This document shows positions 24,329-32,843 of a stretch of DNA of 42,484 bases, in pieces. This DNA comes from CAYMCO01 sp964388955 (lineage in GTDB: Bacteria; Chloroflexota; Anaerolineae; Anaerolineales; E44-bin32). Below the pieces are notes generated by a model that made no database searches, was not told where the DNA came from, and saw only the letters and a list, made by a program, of their open reading frames with translations. How positions within the stretch are numbered: the stretch's first letter is position 1; every line of letters begins with the position of its first letter. Made by a program: the position numbers and the translations under genes. The stretch is taken from contig CAYMCO010000043.1 of NCBI GenBank assembly GCA_964388955.1, positions 1 through 42,484 on the forward strand. The letters run 5' to 3'.

Positions 24329-25278
24329 AGAAGGATGGAACCCCGGTCACCGTGCCGCTGATCCCTTTTCCCGGGCAAGACGGGCGGACAATCGATCTCA
24401 ACACAGGCCTGACATACCCCACAAAGGCCGAACGGGCGCGCAACAACCCTCGGGTGTGTTTGCTGTACTCAGAACCACGTGGCTCCGCTGTGGACAATCC
24501 ACCCGTCGTACTGGCGTATGGGCATGCCGCGGTCCACGATGCTCACCTGCAGGACAACACCGATCGCATCGTCCGTGGGTATCTGGAACGCATGCAGGTG
24601 TTCTCGAGAATGCCGCGCTTCATGTGGCGTCAAATGGTTGGGTATCTGGCCCGGATTTGGATCGCGGTGACGCCGTTGAAAGTGCTCTGGTGGCCGGGAG
24701 GGGACATGGATGACGCTCCGAAGCAATGGAATGCCCCCGAGGGCACGCAACTCCCCCCTTCTGATCCGAAGCCAAAGCCTCTGGCTGAGGCGCATAAGCC
24801 CCTCGTCATACCAGGCAGCGATTGGCGGAGTGATCTCAGCTATGCCATCGACGTCTTGGGAATCCCGGTTCTGACGGTGGTCGACAACGATGGATATCCC
24901 GTACCTTTCCGGGTGAAGGATGTGGCCCAGCAATCAGATGGCGCGCACCTCAATCTACTCCCGGCTATCCCCGCAGAGCCTGAGGGTCGTGCGTGCATAA
25001 CCTTTCATACCATCAAGCTGAGGGGAGGCTCGATGATCTCCAATGACAATATGACCTTCCTTGGCAGCGTGTCGAGACGCGATGGGGGCGCCCTTTTTGC
25101 TGTCGAACGCCGGCTGCCAGGCGTCAGCTTCAAGTTGAATCCAGGTGGGTTGCTGACGTTGATAAGGGTCATCGTGGGCCTTCGGAAGCGCCTGGCGGTC
25201 GAGGCGGCCAGGCGCGGTCAACCCGTGCCGGTCGTGCGCTTGCCGGATGAGGTTGATGCCGAGCGGCGTGAAATCTAG
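24232..25278 (+). CDS. Pyridoxamine 5'-phosphate oxidase-like flavin-binding protein (two split-barrel domains)
   Basis: A 348-residue protein. The segment AAEYASLKKDGTPVTVPL, then TIDLNTGLTYPTKAERARNN and PRVCLLYSEP is the usual first half of PNPOx-like split barrels, in which the strand and Lys-rich turn contact the flavin phosphate. A second barrel appears from about residue 200 (LSYAIDVLGIPVLTVVDNDG to FHTIKLRGGSMISNDN). It is probably an FMN- or F420-dependent oxidoreductase, or a heme-binding relative. No signal peptide is present, so it is cytoplasmic. The start ATG 24232 follows GGAGGAGG by eight bases. The substrate is unknown. Confidence 0.75.
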   Translation: MVDNVEFSNAIGLPEELVPLLVGNWAAEYASLKKDGTPVTVPLIPFPGQDGRTIDLNTGLTYPTKAERARNNPRVCLLYSEPRGSAVDNPPVVLAYGHAAVHDAHLQDNTDRIVRGYLERMQVFSRMPRFMWRQMVGYLARIWIAVTPLKVLWWPGGDMDDAPKQWNAPEGTQLPPSDPKPKPLAEAHKPLVIPGSDWRSDLSYAIDVLGIPVLTVVDNDGYPVPFRVKDVAQQSDGAHLNLLPAIPAEPEGRACITFHTIKLRGGSMISNDNMTFLGSVSRRDGGALFAVERRLPGVSFKLNPGGLLTLIRVIVGLRKRLAVEAARRGQPVPVVRLPDEVDAERREI

Positions 25279-25378
25279 CAATGGCCGATCATGAGGGTCT
25301 GCGCGCGGGGTCAAGGGATGAGATCCTCATGTCTCATAAAGAGACGGGCTCATCCGATTGGATGAAGGAGGTTGGAAA

Positions 25379-25632
25379 ATGCTCCCAGTGGATGATGATT
25401 CCGTCTGGAGGCAGGCCGGGGTTCTGTTGCCAGGGTCCGCCTTGCTGTTTCTCATCAACATCTACTTCGGCTTCGATAATGCCCTTACCGCCGGGAGATC
25501 CCCCGCCGGCAGATTCTGATCCCCCTGCATGCCGGCTCCGTGGGCTGGATCATGCTCTCCCTGATCGGCCTGGCCAGAAGGAGCCTCGATGAGCGTAGTC
25601 GTGGGCACCGCGATGCTGCACCAGACTCTTGA
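25379..25632 (+). pseudogene. Frameshifted small membrane protein
   Basis: With AAGGAGG just upstream, ATG 25379 opens a 46-residue frame (VLLPGSALLFLINIYFGFDN, then ALTAG) ending at 25519. In the +2 frame, overlapping this end, the text continues as ILIPLHAGSVGWIMLSLIGL and ARRSLDERSRG, ending at 25632. The two hydrophobic parts look like one protein split by a frameshift near 25500. Other frames in 25279-25746 are not convincing. No named family is recognised. Confidence 0.5.
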
Positions 25633-25746
25633 AGGAATTGCCCGGAGCCAGGAGAAAAGGAACGCCGCATCGGGGAATACTTTGAGACCAAGCGGATTTG
25701 CGGGATACCCCATTTGCCCGATTCCGTGTAATGAGGAGAAGACGCG

Positions 25747-26403
25747 ATGACAGCGAAATGGATTTATGAGTTGATGTACCGCTACTCATTCGTTCCGATG
25801 CCGTGTGACGTCGGGCCGCGTGAGGAACTCGTGACCCTGGTAGAGAGCGGGCGCATCCAGCCCTGCCGGGCGATTGACCTCGGCAGTGGAACCGCTAGCA
25901 ACGTCATCTACCTGGCGCAGCATGGGTTCGATGTGACCGGCGTGGACTACTCACCGACCGCCATAAGACTGGGCCGTGGCAGAGCCCGAGAGGCCGGGGT
26001 GGAGGTCACGTTCATTGAGGATGACCTCACCAACCTCCAGCACGTCAACGACACTTTTGACCTGCTGGTGGATTACGGCACGCTGGATGACCTCAACCCA
26101 TCTGAACGCGATGGGTATATGAAGAATGTATTGCCGTTAACTCATCCAAACAGCTTGTTCTTGCTCTATTGCTTTGAGTGGGAAACGCGTTGGTGGGAGC
26201 GCTTACTGACTTTCATAGGCAGGATGGCAATCGAACCCGGAGAAGCGCAGCGTCGATTCGGTGAGTCTTTTACGATCGAGCGCATTGCTGGGGGTAACAC
26301 CGGCTCCAGTTTCATGCCGGCTACAGCGACCTACCTGATGAGGCGCAAGCCCGAGGCCTCGCGGAGCGCGGATGGCACCGGGGGCGGGGAAGGACCTGCC
26401 TGA
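25747..26403 (+). CDS. Class I SAM-dependent methyltransferase, paralogue A
   Basis: A 218-residue methyltransferase with motif I AIDLGSGTASNVIYLA (residues 42-57), the motif II-like GVDYSPTAI and the region FDLLVDYGTLDDL. It aligns residue for residue with the gene at 27726-28337 from residue 40 onward (PCRAIDLGSGT and DDLT.LQHV in both), so the pair arose by duplication. The conserved CFEW..RWWERLL stretch near residue 140 looks characteristic of this subfamily. The start ATG 25747 follows GAGGAGAAG. The substrate cannot be assigned; small molecules are more likely than nucleic acid. The last 15 residues are low-complexity. Confidence 0.87.
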   Translation: MTAKWIYELMYRYSFVPMPCDVGPREELVTLVESGRIQPCRAIDLGSGTASNVIYLAQHGFDVTGVDYSPTAIRLGRGRAREAGVEVTFIEDDLTNLQHVNDTFDLLVDYGTLDDLNPSERDGYMKNVLPLTHPNSLFLLYCFEWETRWWERLLTFIGRMAIEPGEAQRRFGESFTIERIAGGNTGSSFMPATATYLMRRKPEASRSADGTGGGEGPA

Positions 26404-26566
26404 TGGCATGGAGTTGAACCCTGAGCATCGCTTCGCGTCGAGCAGTGCCCACCGCGGTGGGCGCGCGTCCCGCTTCGGCACACCATCAACGCGGAATCCC
26501 GCCTCACAGGGTCGCGGTGACCGTCGCCGGGTCCACACGGACCCCTATATACATTGGAGGTGAACC

Positions 26567-27199
26567 ATGAGTAGATCGAGCCTTGAGCGACTGGCGCCCC
26601 TTACGGGCCTCGTCTCAGCTGTGCTGATGATGGCCGGCGCGGCGATGTTCGGTGTCTATGACTACCTGCCATCAGCTGAAAAACTACAGGAAATCTTCAA
26701 CGACAAGCCCACCAGAGTGTACGTGGCCGGCTACATCGGCACCCTCTCCGCGTTCTTCTTGATCTGGTTCGCCGGCAGCCTATATCGCGCTCTGCACGAG
26801 CGGGAGGGCAGCTCCGGACGACTTTCGATGGTGGCATTCGGAGGCGGGGCCGCCTCCGGCGTCGCCCTGGCCACCGGCTACACCGTCATGGTAGCCACCG
26901 GGGCTCGGGCAGGGGCCCCAGGGGGGATCAGCCCCGTGGAGGCAGTCACTTTGTACGACTTCTATGGCCAGGTTCTGGGGCAAATGCTTGCCGTCACCCT
27001 GGCGGTCTTCATCGGGGCGAGTGCGGTTGTCTCACTGCGCACAGGGGTGTTCCCGACCTGGTTTGGCTGGGCCAGCGTGCTGATCGCGCTTGGGCTTCTC
27101 ACGCCTGTCGCCTACGTTGTCCTGGCCCTCGCCCTGCTATGGCTGCTGGTGGTGAGCGTCTGGCTGTATCGACGGGGCGCGTCGCCGGCGGAGACCTGA
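26567..27199 (+). CDS. Multi-pass membrane protein (about 6 TM), unknown function
   Basis: A 210-residue protein with about six helices. The first is LTGLVSAVLMMAGAAMFGVY. A short loop (LPSAEKLQEIFNDKPTRVYV) leads to AGYIGTLSAFFLIWFAGSLY, followed by further hydrophobic segments to the C-terminus. The layout recalls DUF4386-like proteins. ATG 26567 has GGAGGTGA at ideal distance. It lies between the two methyltransferase paralogues. Confidence 0.85.
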   Translation: MSRSSLERLAPLTGLVSAVLMMAGAAMFGVYDYLPSAEKLQEIFNDKPTRVYVAGYIGTLSAFFLIWFAGSLYRALHEREGSSGRLSMVAFGGGAASGVALATGYTVMVATGARAGAPGGISPVEAVTLYDFYGQVLGQMLAVTLAVFIGASAVVSLRTGVFPTWFGWASVLIALGLLTPVAYVVLALALLWLLVVSVWLYRRGASPAET

Positions 27200-27310
27200 T
27201 GGTTGCCGAGCAAGCCCATTTCCCTTTCGGGATCTTCCGCTGGCCTTCGACTCGCGATGGCTATGCCGGCTTGCGGACTCAGATCGTGCCGTGGTTCCGG
27301 GAGGTGAGCA

Positions 27311-27682
27311 ATGCATGGATTGAAAGCCTTGCTGCTGATCAACTTCATTTCTGGAGGGATGTACACCTTGCTGCTCCTCGTGCTCCCAGGACAGGTTGCC
27401 GGGACCATGATGGCCCCCCAAGAGATTGCATGGGTCCGATACTTGGTTCCCATCTATTTGGCACTATCCATCGCAAGTTGGCATGCCTTCCGCAAGCCGC
27501 TGCAGAACGTGGGCGTAATCCAGGCGCTGCTGATCATGTGGGTAGGGCTGGTCATGACCCACCTGCTGAACGCCGTGACCACGGACGAGCAGTTGGGTGG
27601 GACCATGCCGCTGCTGGCCTTCGACGCGATCATGGCGGCAGCGTTCGCATACTTCTACCCCCGGCGAGAGAGGGCGACCTAG
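27311..27682 (+). CDS. Small membrane protein (4 TM)
   Basis: A 123-residue protein with four helices (ALLLINFISGGMYTLLLLVL, YLVPIYLALSIASWHAF, VIQALLIMWVGLVMTHLLNAV and LLAFDAIMAAAFAYFY). GGGAGGTGA precedes ATG 27311. It lies 43 bases before the second methyltransferase and is probably co-transcribed with it. Function unknown. Confidence 0.83.
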   Translation: MHGLKALLLINFISGGMYTLLLLVLPGQVAGTMMAPQEIAWVRYLVPIYLALSIASWHAFRKPLQNVGVIQALLIMWVGLVMTHLLNAVTTDEQLGGTMPLLAFDAIMAAAFAYFYPRRERAT

Positions 27683-27725
27683 CCCGAGCTACGAAAGAGC
27701 GCGTGTCAATCGGGATGAGGCCACA

Positions 27726-28337
27726 ATGCGCGTGACGAGGCTTCTGTACAGTTGGGGCTACCGTCATTTTCGCGCGCCGTGGGACGGCGGCGGGCCACGC
27801 CCGGAATTGGTCGAGTTGGTTGAGAGCAGGGTCATCCCACCATGCCGGGCCATTGACCTGGGGAGCGGTACGGGCTGGAACGTCATTTTTCTGGCACAGC
27901 ATGGTTTCCAGGCGATGGGCGTGGATTTCGCGCCCGGGGCCATCGAGCTGGGACGTACCAGAGCACGGACCGCAGGTGTCACTGCGACATTCGTTGAAGA
28001 TGATCTCACCAGCCTGCAGCACGTCGCTGGCCCATTTGATCTCTTAGTCGACTACGGCACGCTCGATGACCTGCCTCCAAGGGGCCGTGATCTCTACGTG
28101 CAAAACATTCTGCCGCTGACACGCCCGGGCAGCTTGTTTCTGCTCTCTTGCTTTGAGTGGCCGGCCCGCTGGTGGGAGCGCCTACTGCCCTTTACGTGGG
28201 GGGCGCTGGATCCGGGCGAGGCGGAGCGCCGCTTTGGCAGGAACTTCGAGATTGAGCGCATCGCCGGGGAAAGCTTCCCGTATAGATATTTCCGGGGCTT
28301 CGGGGTCTACCTGATGACGCGGAAAGGGGTTGAGTAG
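27726..28337 (+). CDS. Class I SAM-dependent methyltransferase, paralogue B
   Basis: A 203-residue paralogue of the protein at 25747, with motif I AIDLGSGTGWNVIFLA at residues 42-57, GVDFAPGAIELG and FDLLVDYGTLDDLPP. The shared CFEW.ARWWERLL segment and the GEAERRFG.NFEIERIAG ending are kept. ATG 27726 is chosen because GATGAGG lies six bases upstream and alignment with paralogue A is gap-free from residue 1. It is probably soluble and cytoplasmic; the substrate is unknown. Confidence 0.88.
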   Translation: MRVTRLLYSWGYRHFRAPWDGGGPRPELVELVESRVIPPCRAIDLGSGTGWNVIFLAQHGFQAMGVDFAPGAIELGRTRARTAGVTATFVEDDLTSLQHVAGPFDLLVDYGTLDDLPPRGRDLYVQNILPLTRPGSLFLLSCFEWPARWWERLLPFTWGALDPGEAERRFGRNFEIERIAGESFPYRYFRGFGVYLMTRKGVE

Positions 28338-28404
28338 TGAAGGTGAACAGGAAGTGCTGACTACAGAAGGGCACGCGAGGGTGGCCCACGATGACAGGCG
28401 AACG

Positions 28405-28440
28405 ACGACTGACGAAAGACGACTGACGAAAGACGAAAGG
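28405..28440 (+). repeat. Tandem 14-base repeat before SRPBCC gene
   Basis: ACGACTGACGAAAG occurs at 28405-28418 and again at 28419-28432, followed by a partial copy ACGAAAGG at 28433-28440. The last copy supplies the AAGG of the ribosome binding site for the gene at 28452. Simple ACGA/CGTT-type repeats of this sort are common between genes in some Chloroflexota. Confidence 0.7.
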
Positions 28441-28451
28441 AGATGATTGAA

Positions 28452-28895
28452 ATGACAAAGCTGGAGGTGACTGTGGTGATCAGCCGGCCCATCGAGCAGG
28501 TCTTCGCTTTCGTGACCGACCCTGAGAAGATGTCGCTCTGGATGTCGGATCTCGTGGAAGCGAAGCAAACTTCCGAGGGCCCTGTGGGCGTGGGCACGAC
28601 GGCCAGCGCCGTGGCCAATCCTCTGGGCCGGAGGATCGAGAGCACTCAGGAGGTCGTGAAATACGAGCCGAATCGCAAGTTCGCGATCAAGTCCACCTCG
28701 GGGCCAGTGGCCAGCGAGGATGAGTTCACCTTCGAGTCGGTCGCGGGTGGCACAAAGGTCACTCGGGTGACCGAAGCAGGATTGGGCGGCTTCTTCAGAC
28801 TGGCCGAGCCGCTCGCCGTCCGCATGCTCAAGAGGCAGTTCGAAACCAATTTCGCCAACCTGAAGGACCTGCTGGACGCCGAGGCTGAGGGCTGA
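28452..28895 (+). CDS. SRPBCC (START/Bet v1-like) family protein
   Basis: A 147-residue protein starting MTKLEVTVVISRPIEQVFAF. This is the typical first strand and helix of SRPBCC proteins; a conserved DPEKMSLW and a later FTFESVAGGTKVTRVTE follow, then a long C-terminal helix. The family binds hydrophobic ligands in a deep cavity, and members include cyclases, aromatase-like and lipid carriers, so function cannot be fixed. ATG 28452 is preferred to ATG 28443 because AAAGGAG ends directly before 28443. Confidence 0.85.
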   Translation: MTKLEVTVVISRPIEQVFAFVTDPEKMSLWMSDLVEAKQTSEGPVGVGTTASAVANPLGRRIESTQEVVKYEPNRKFAIKSTSGPVASEDEFTFESVAGGTKVTRVTEAGLGGFFRLAEPLAVRMLKRQFETNFANLKDLLDAEAEG

Positions 28896-28993
28896 GGCTT
28901 CGACAGACCTTTCGACAGCGTAGGACGCCCTTTGGGGCGGGCTCTGGCGTCCCCGGCACAGGCAGCGTGTTCAAGCGTATGGGCCACCCTCTC

Positions 28994-30034
28994 ATGAACG
29001 CCAAGACTTTCATCGCCACCATTGGCAACGCCCCTTCGACGGGGCGCGGGGCAGGCCTGGCCCGCGCATGGCGCGGGCCAGGCACCGGCTGGACGGTGGA
29101 ATTCACCCTCACCGGCCAAGATGTGCGCTGCCTGGCCGGCAGGCCGCCCGACCCAAACGTGATCTACGCCGGCACCCAGGGCAACGGTGTGCTGCGCTCC
29201 GACGACCGTGGCCGATCCTGGCAGCCGGCGGGCCTGCCCGGAAAGATCGTCAAAGCACTGGCCGTGAGCCCCCAAGAGCCCCGCACGCTCTACGCCGGCA
29301 CGAAGCCGGCACTGATGTTCGTCACCCACAACGGCGGCGAGACGTGGGCCGAGCTGCGCGGGTTTCGGCGAATCCCATGGCGCCGGCTGTGGTTCTCGCC
29401 GGCGGAGTCGCCCTTCACCGCCTGCGTGCAGGCCATCGCACTCTCCCCCACCGACTCAAACGTCATCGTCGTGGGGATCGAGGCCGGCGCCGTGGTGCGC
29501 AGCACGGACGGTGGAAAGACGTGGTCAGGGCACCGCAAGGGTGCCCTGCGCGACTGCCACTCGCTGGCGTTCCACGCCACGAACGGGGATTGGGTCTACG
29601 AAGCCGGCGGCTCGGGAGGCGGCGCGGCCATCAGCCGGGATGCCGGTCTTACGTGGCGCCAGCCCAGGGCCGGCCTGGACCGCCACTACGGCTGGGCCGT
29701 CGCCGCCGACCCCAAGCGCCCGGAGGTATGGTACGTCTCGGTCTCGCCATCGTTCTCATTTCCCAGCCTTGCGCCGCCGGCGCACATTGATGGCCAGGCG
29801 AACGCCTATATCTTCCGCGCCGCCGGCGGCGCGCCCTGGCAGAAGCTGAGCGGAGGCCTCCCGCAGCCGATGGATCACATGGCCTACGCTCTGCTCACCG
29901 ACCCCGCCGCGCCCGGCCACGTGTACGCCGGCCTGAGCAACGGTGATGTGTGGTATTCCACCGACTACGGCGACACATGGCGGAAGCTGCCTTTCAATCT
30001 CGGCGCTATCCGCCGTGCGTTGGTTATGGTATGA
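28994..30034 (+). CDS. Asp-box (BNR) beta-propeller protein
   Basis: A 346-residue protein with repeated Asp-box turns S.D.G.TW: SDDRGRSW, THNGGETW, STDGGKTW, SRDAGLTW and STDYGDTW, spaced through the chain. NVIYAGTQGNGVLRS marks a blade edge. Such proteins are multi-bladed propellers related to sialidase-like and photosystem-assembly-factor folds, but no sialidase active-site residues can be identified. No signal peptide is seen. The start is uncertain: ATG 28994 fits the family; ATG 28979 and GTG 28967 are in frame. A perfect hairpin lies inside at 29055-29083. Confidence 0.8.
   Translation: MNAKTFIATIGNAPSTGRGAGLARAWRGPGTGWTVEFTLTGQDVRCLAGRPPDPNVIYAGTQGNGVLRSDDRGRSWQPAGLPGKIVKALAVSPQEPRTLYAGTKPALMFVTHNGGETWAELRGFRRIPWRRLWFSPAESPFTACVQAIALSPTDSNVIVVGIEAGAVVRSTDGGKTWSGHRKGALRDCHSLAFHATNGDWVYEAGGSGGGAAISRDAGLTWRQPRAGLDRHYGWAVAADPKRPEVWYVSVSPSFSFPSLAPPAHIDGQANAYIFRAAGGAPWQKLSGGLPQPMDHMAYALLTDPAAPGHVYAGLSNGDVWYSTDYGDTWRKLPFNLGAIRRALVMV
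29055..29083 (+). repeat. Perfect 13-base hairpin inside the propeller gene
   Basis: GCCTGGCCCGCGC at 29055-29067 is followed by ATG and its exact reverse complement GCGCGGGCCAGGC at 29071-29083. In mRNA this forms a very stable 13-pair stem with a three-base loop, about 60 bases after the predicted start. It encodes GLARAWRGPG in frame. Confidence 0.75.
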
Positions 30035-30526
30035 GGGAGGCCGCCCAGCGAACTGTTGCTTTCTCCGACTGCCCGCCGCATACTCTATCCGGCGGCCCCA
30101 ACCACCACAGACTCACCGCATCGGCCCCTGAAGACGGATCATGCCCTGTCTATCGATGCTATCTCGATCGGAAGAGACAACAGGCCCGGGAGTTCCCGGC
30201 ACAGTTTTTCAGGGTGTTTCCTTGATCATCGAATTCTCCGCCCAACCGTTCTGGGTGGAATCCTGACAGCGAGGCAGATGTGCCATCTATTGGCTTACAG
30301 CGTGCCCAGATGGCGGCCCACTCGGAAATGACCGGCGAGAGTATATTGCCCGGCTATCGAGATAACCGGCTGATTGGTTTCAGCATTGCGGGCGCCTCGA
30401 CCCGTCCGCAAGAAATGGGTTAACCTCGACCAAGCCGCGCAAGCTGCCGTCGTGAAGTTGCTTCCTTGCCGGCGGCGCCAAGACGTCGGCGACGCTCAGT
30501 GCGACCGCTGATGAAGGCGGATGGTG
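30035..30526. other. Gap without convincing gene; weak terminator candidate
   Basis: About 490 bases hold no frame with both a ribosome binding site and protein-like text. CCGGG (30186-30190), AGTT and CCCGG (30195-30199), followed five bases later by a run of five T's (30205-30209), form a weak intrinsic terminator candidate. The sequence AAGGCGG at 30514-30520 may be the ribosome binding site of the kinase gene. Confidence 0.35.
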
Positions 30527-32839
30527 ATGCAGAACAAAGAGGGTTGGGGCAAACAGCTTGATCGGTCTGGCGTCACCGTCCTGCTGATCGCCATAGGGGT
30601 GCTGTCGCTGGCCGTCGCTTTCCTCTGGCTGCACGTAGCCACACCCTCGGATGGCGCGCGCCTGGAGCCAGGCCAGGAGGTGTGGCGGGCCGAGGGTGTC
30701 GTGGTGACGCCGCTGCGCGGGGAATCCGGCGGCCTGAAGTCGGGCGATGTGGTGATTGCGGCTGCCGGCCGAAACATGGAGTCGTGGGCGCAGGCCCTGT
30801 TTGACCCGCGTGCGCCGCGTCCAAACTGGCAGTTCGGCCAGCGCGTCACATATACAGTGCTGCGCGATGGCGAACGTCGGGACGTGACAATCACGCTGGG
30901 GAAATATCCCCTGGGTGCCATACTACGCAAGGACTGGGGCACCATCCTTTTCGCGCTGGTGTCGCAGCTCATCGCCACGTACGTATTTATCCGTCGCCCT
31001 CAAGATCAGGCGGCCCGGGTGCTGTTCCTCTGGGCCTCAGGCGTGTTGAGCTCTACAACGTGGTCGCTCGGCCTGGAGGTCTGCGACCTCACCAACGGGG
31101 TTGGCTTTTGGCTCTACATCGCTACGGCATACGCCGGCTACATGCTGTTCTGGATCGCTGGGCTGCACTTCGCACTGATCTTCCCTCGAAAGCTGCCTTT
31201 GATTTTGGATCATCCTTGGATCGTCCGCCACATTTACGCGGCGCCGTATGCGCTCACGCCCATCTATTTCGCCGCCGTGTTGCCCGGATCGTCGAGCTGG
31301 CTGGAGTGGCTGGGGCGTTGGAGCCTGGGCAATACTGTATTGGTCCTGGTCTACTTGGCGTTGACGATCGTTTCTGTAGCCTGGGGCTACCGGACCAATT
31401 CTGATGCCAGCTCCCGCCGGAAAATGCGCTGGGTGGCCTTGGCCGCTTTGGTGTCTGGCGGGGGAGGTCTGCTCCTGTGGATACTCCCGCCGCTGGTCAC
31501 TGGGCACTCCCTGATCGGCCCTAACGCCCTCGGGTTGCTGGTTTTGCCGTTTCCGCTGGCGCTGGCGGTGGCTATCTTGCGTCACCATCTGTTTGACATC
31601 GACTTCGTCATCAACCGCGCGCTGGTCTACGGCACGCTGACGGCCAGCACCATGGGCTTGTACGTCTTCATTGTGGGCTATTTGGGGAACATGGTCCAGG
31701 CCCGAGACCGGTCGATCATCGCTTTTCTCGCCACCGGCCTGGTGGCGGTGCTTTTTCAACCCTTGCGCCAGCGCCTCCAGCGCGGCGTGAACCGGCTGAT
31801 GTACGGCGAGCGCGACGATCCGTACGGGCTGCTCTCGCGATTGGGTCGGCGCCTGGAAACGACCCTCGCTCCGGCAACCGGGTTGCGGACCATCGTCGAG
31901 ACGGTGGCTGTGGCGTTGAAGCTGCCCCACGTGGCTATCTCTCTACGGGAAGGCGACACGTTCAAAACTGCGGCCTCCTTCGGGCTGCCCGGGAGCGACC
32001 CCTTGATCCTGCCGCTGATTTACCAAGGTGAGGCCATCGGGCAGTTGATCTGCGCCCCGCGAGTTCCCGGCGAGGAGTTTGCCGAGGCCGAACAGCGCCT
32101 GCTGCGCAACGTCGCCCGGCAGGCCGGCGCTGTCGCTCACGCCGTGCGCCTCACCGCCGACCTGCAACGCTCGCGCGAACGATTGGTCACGGCGCGCGAG
32201 GAGGAGCGCCGCCGGCTGCGGCGCGATCTACACGATGGGCTGGGGCCCACGCTCGCAGCCCTGCACGTCCAAGCGAACGCCGCGCGTCGAATCCTCCACA
32301 GCGACCCGCAGACCGCTGATACCATGCTGGCCGAATTCCAGTCCGAGATCCGGGAGGCGATAGACGACATTCGCCGGGTGGTTTATGAACTGCGGCCGCC
32401 CAGGCTGGATGAGTATGGCCTGGTGGGCGCAACACGGGCTTACGCGGCGCAGTGCAGCCTGGAGGCAGCCCAAAAGCATGATCAAGACCCCGGCCAATCC
32501 GGGGAGCGGGGGTTATTTGTGCGCGTGGAAGCCCCCCCGGATCTTCCGCCGCTGCCCGCAGCAGTGGAAGTGGCTGCCTACCATGTCGCACGGGAGGCGC
32601 TGACCAACGTCGTGCACCACGCACGCGCCCAGACCTGCCTCGTCAGCTTCCGGGTTGCGAACACCTTCATTCTTCGGATCGTGGATGATGGTGTTGGCCT
32701 GCCGGCACAAATCAAGTCGGGCGTCGGGCTGCTGTCCATGCGCCAGCGGGTCGAAGAGCTGGGGGGGACATTCGCCATCGAGCCCGCCGCGGGCGCCGGG
32801 ACCCGAGTGACAGCACAATTTCCGATGATGGAGGTTTGA
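30527..32839 (+). CDS. Sensor histidine kinase with N-terminal PDZ and polytopic membrane domain
   Basis: A protein of about 770 residues. A first TM helix is followed by an extracytoplasmic PDZ-like domain (GVVVTPLRGESGGLKSGDVV, then IAAAGRNM). A polytopic membrane domain (about 8 helices) comes next, then a GAF-like region, a HisKA_3 dimerisation domain with RRDLHDGLGPTLA (His about residue 570), and a HATPase with EALTNVVHHARA, VDDGVGLP and GVGLLSMRQRVEELGG. The architecture recalls B. subtilis ComP, a quorum-type kinase, so ligand sensing at the membrane is plausible. It is a NarL-type kinase; its partner regulator starts four bases after the stop. The start ATG 30527 (or 30521) is uncertain. 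Confidence 0.92.
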   Translation: MQNKEGWGKQLDRSGVTVLLIAIGVLSLAVAFLWLHVATPSDGARLEPGQEVWRAEGVVVTPLRGESGGLKSGDVVIAAAGRNMESWAQALFDPRAPRPNWQFGQRVTYTVLRDGERRDVTITLGKYPLGAILRKDWGTILFALVSQLIATYVFIRRPQDQAARVLFLWASGVLSSTTWSLGLEVCDLTNGVGFWLYIATAYAGYMLFWIAGLHFALIFPRKLPLILDHPWIVRHIYAAPYALTPIYFAAVLPGSSSWLEWLGRWSLGNTVLVLVYLALTIVSVAWGYRTNSDASSRRKMRWVALAALVSGGGGLLLWILPPLVTGHSLIGPNALGLLVLPFPLALAVAILRHHLFDIDFVINRALVYGTLTASTMGLYVFIVGYLGNMVQARDRSIIAFLATGLVAVLFQPLRQRLQRGVNRLMYGERDDPYGLLSRLGRRLETTLAPATGLRTIVETVAVALKLPHVAISLREGDTFKTAASFGLPGSDPLILPLIYQGEAIGQLICAPRVPGEEFAEAEQRLLRNVARQAGAVAHAVRLTADLQRSRERLVTAREEERRRLRRDLHDGLGPTLAALHVQANAARRILHSDPQTADTMLAEFQSEIREAIDDIRRVVYELRPPRLDEYGLVGATRAYAAQCSLEAAQKHDQDPGQSGERGLFVRVEAPPDLPPLPAAVEVAAYHVAREALTNVVHHARAQTCLVSFRVANTFILRIVDDGVGLPAQIKSGVGLLSMRQRVEELGGTFAIEPAAGAGTRVTAQFPMMEV

Positions 32840-32843
32840 GCAG

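Noticed and set aside
28192..28458. Minus-strand frame rich in SSFVFRQSSFVSRRS
   Set aside because: It is a translation of the tandem ACGA-type repeat and not a protein gene.
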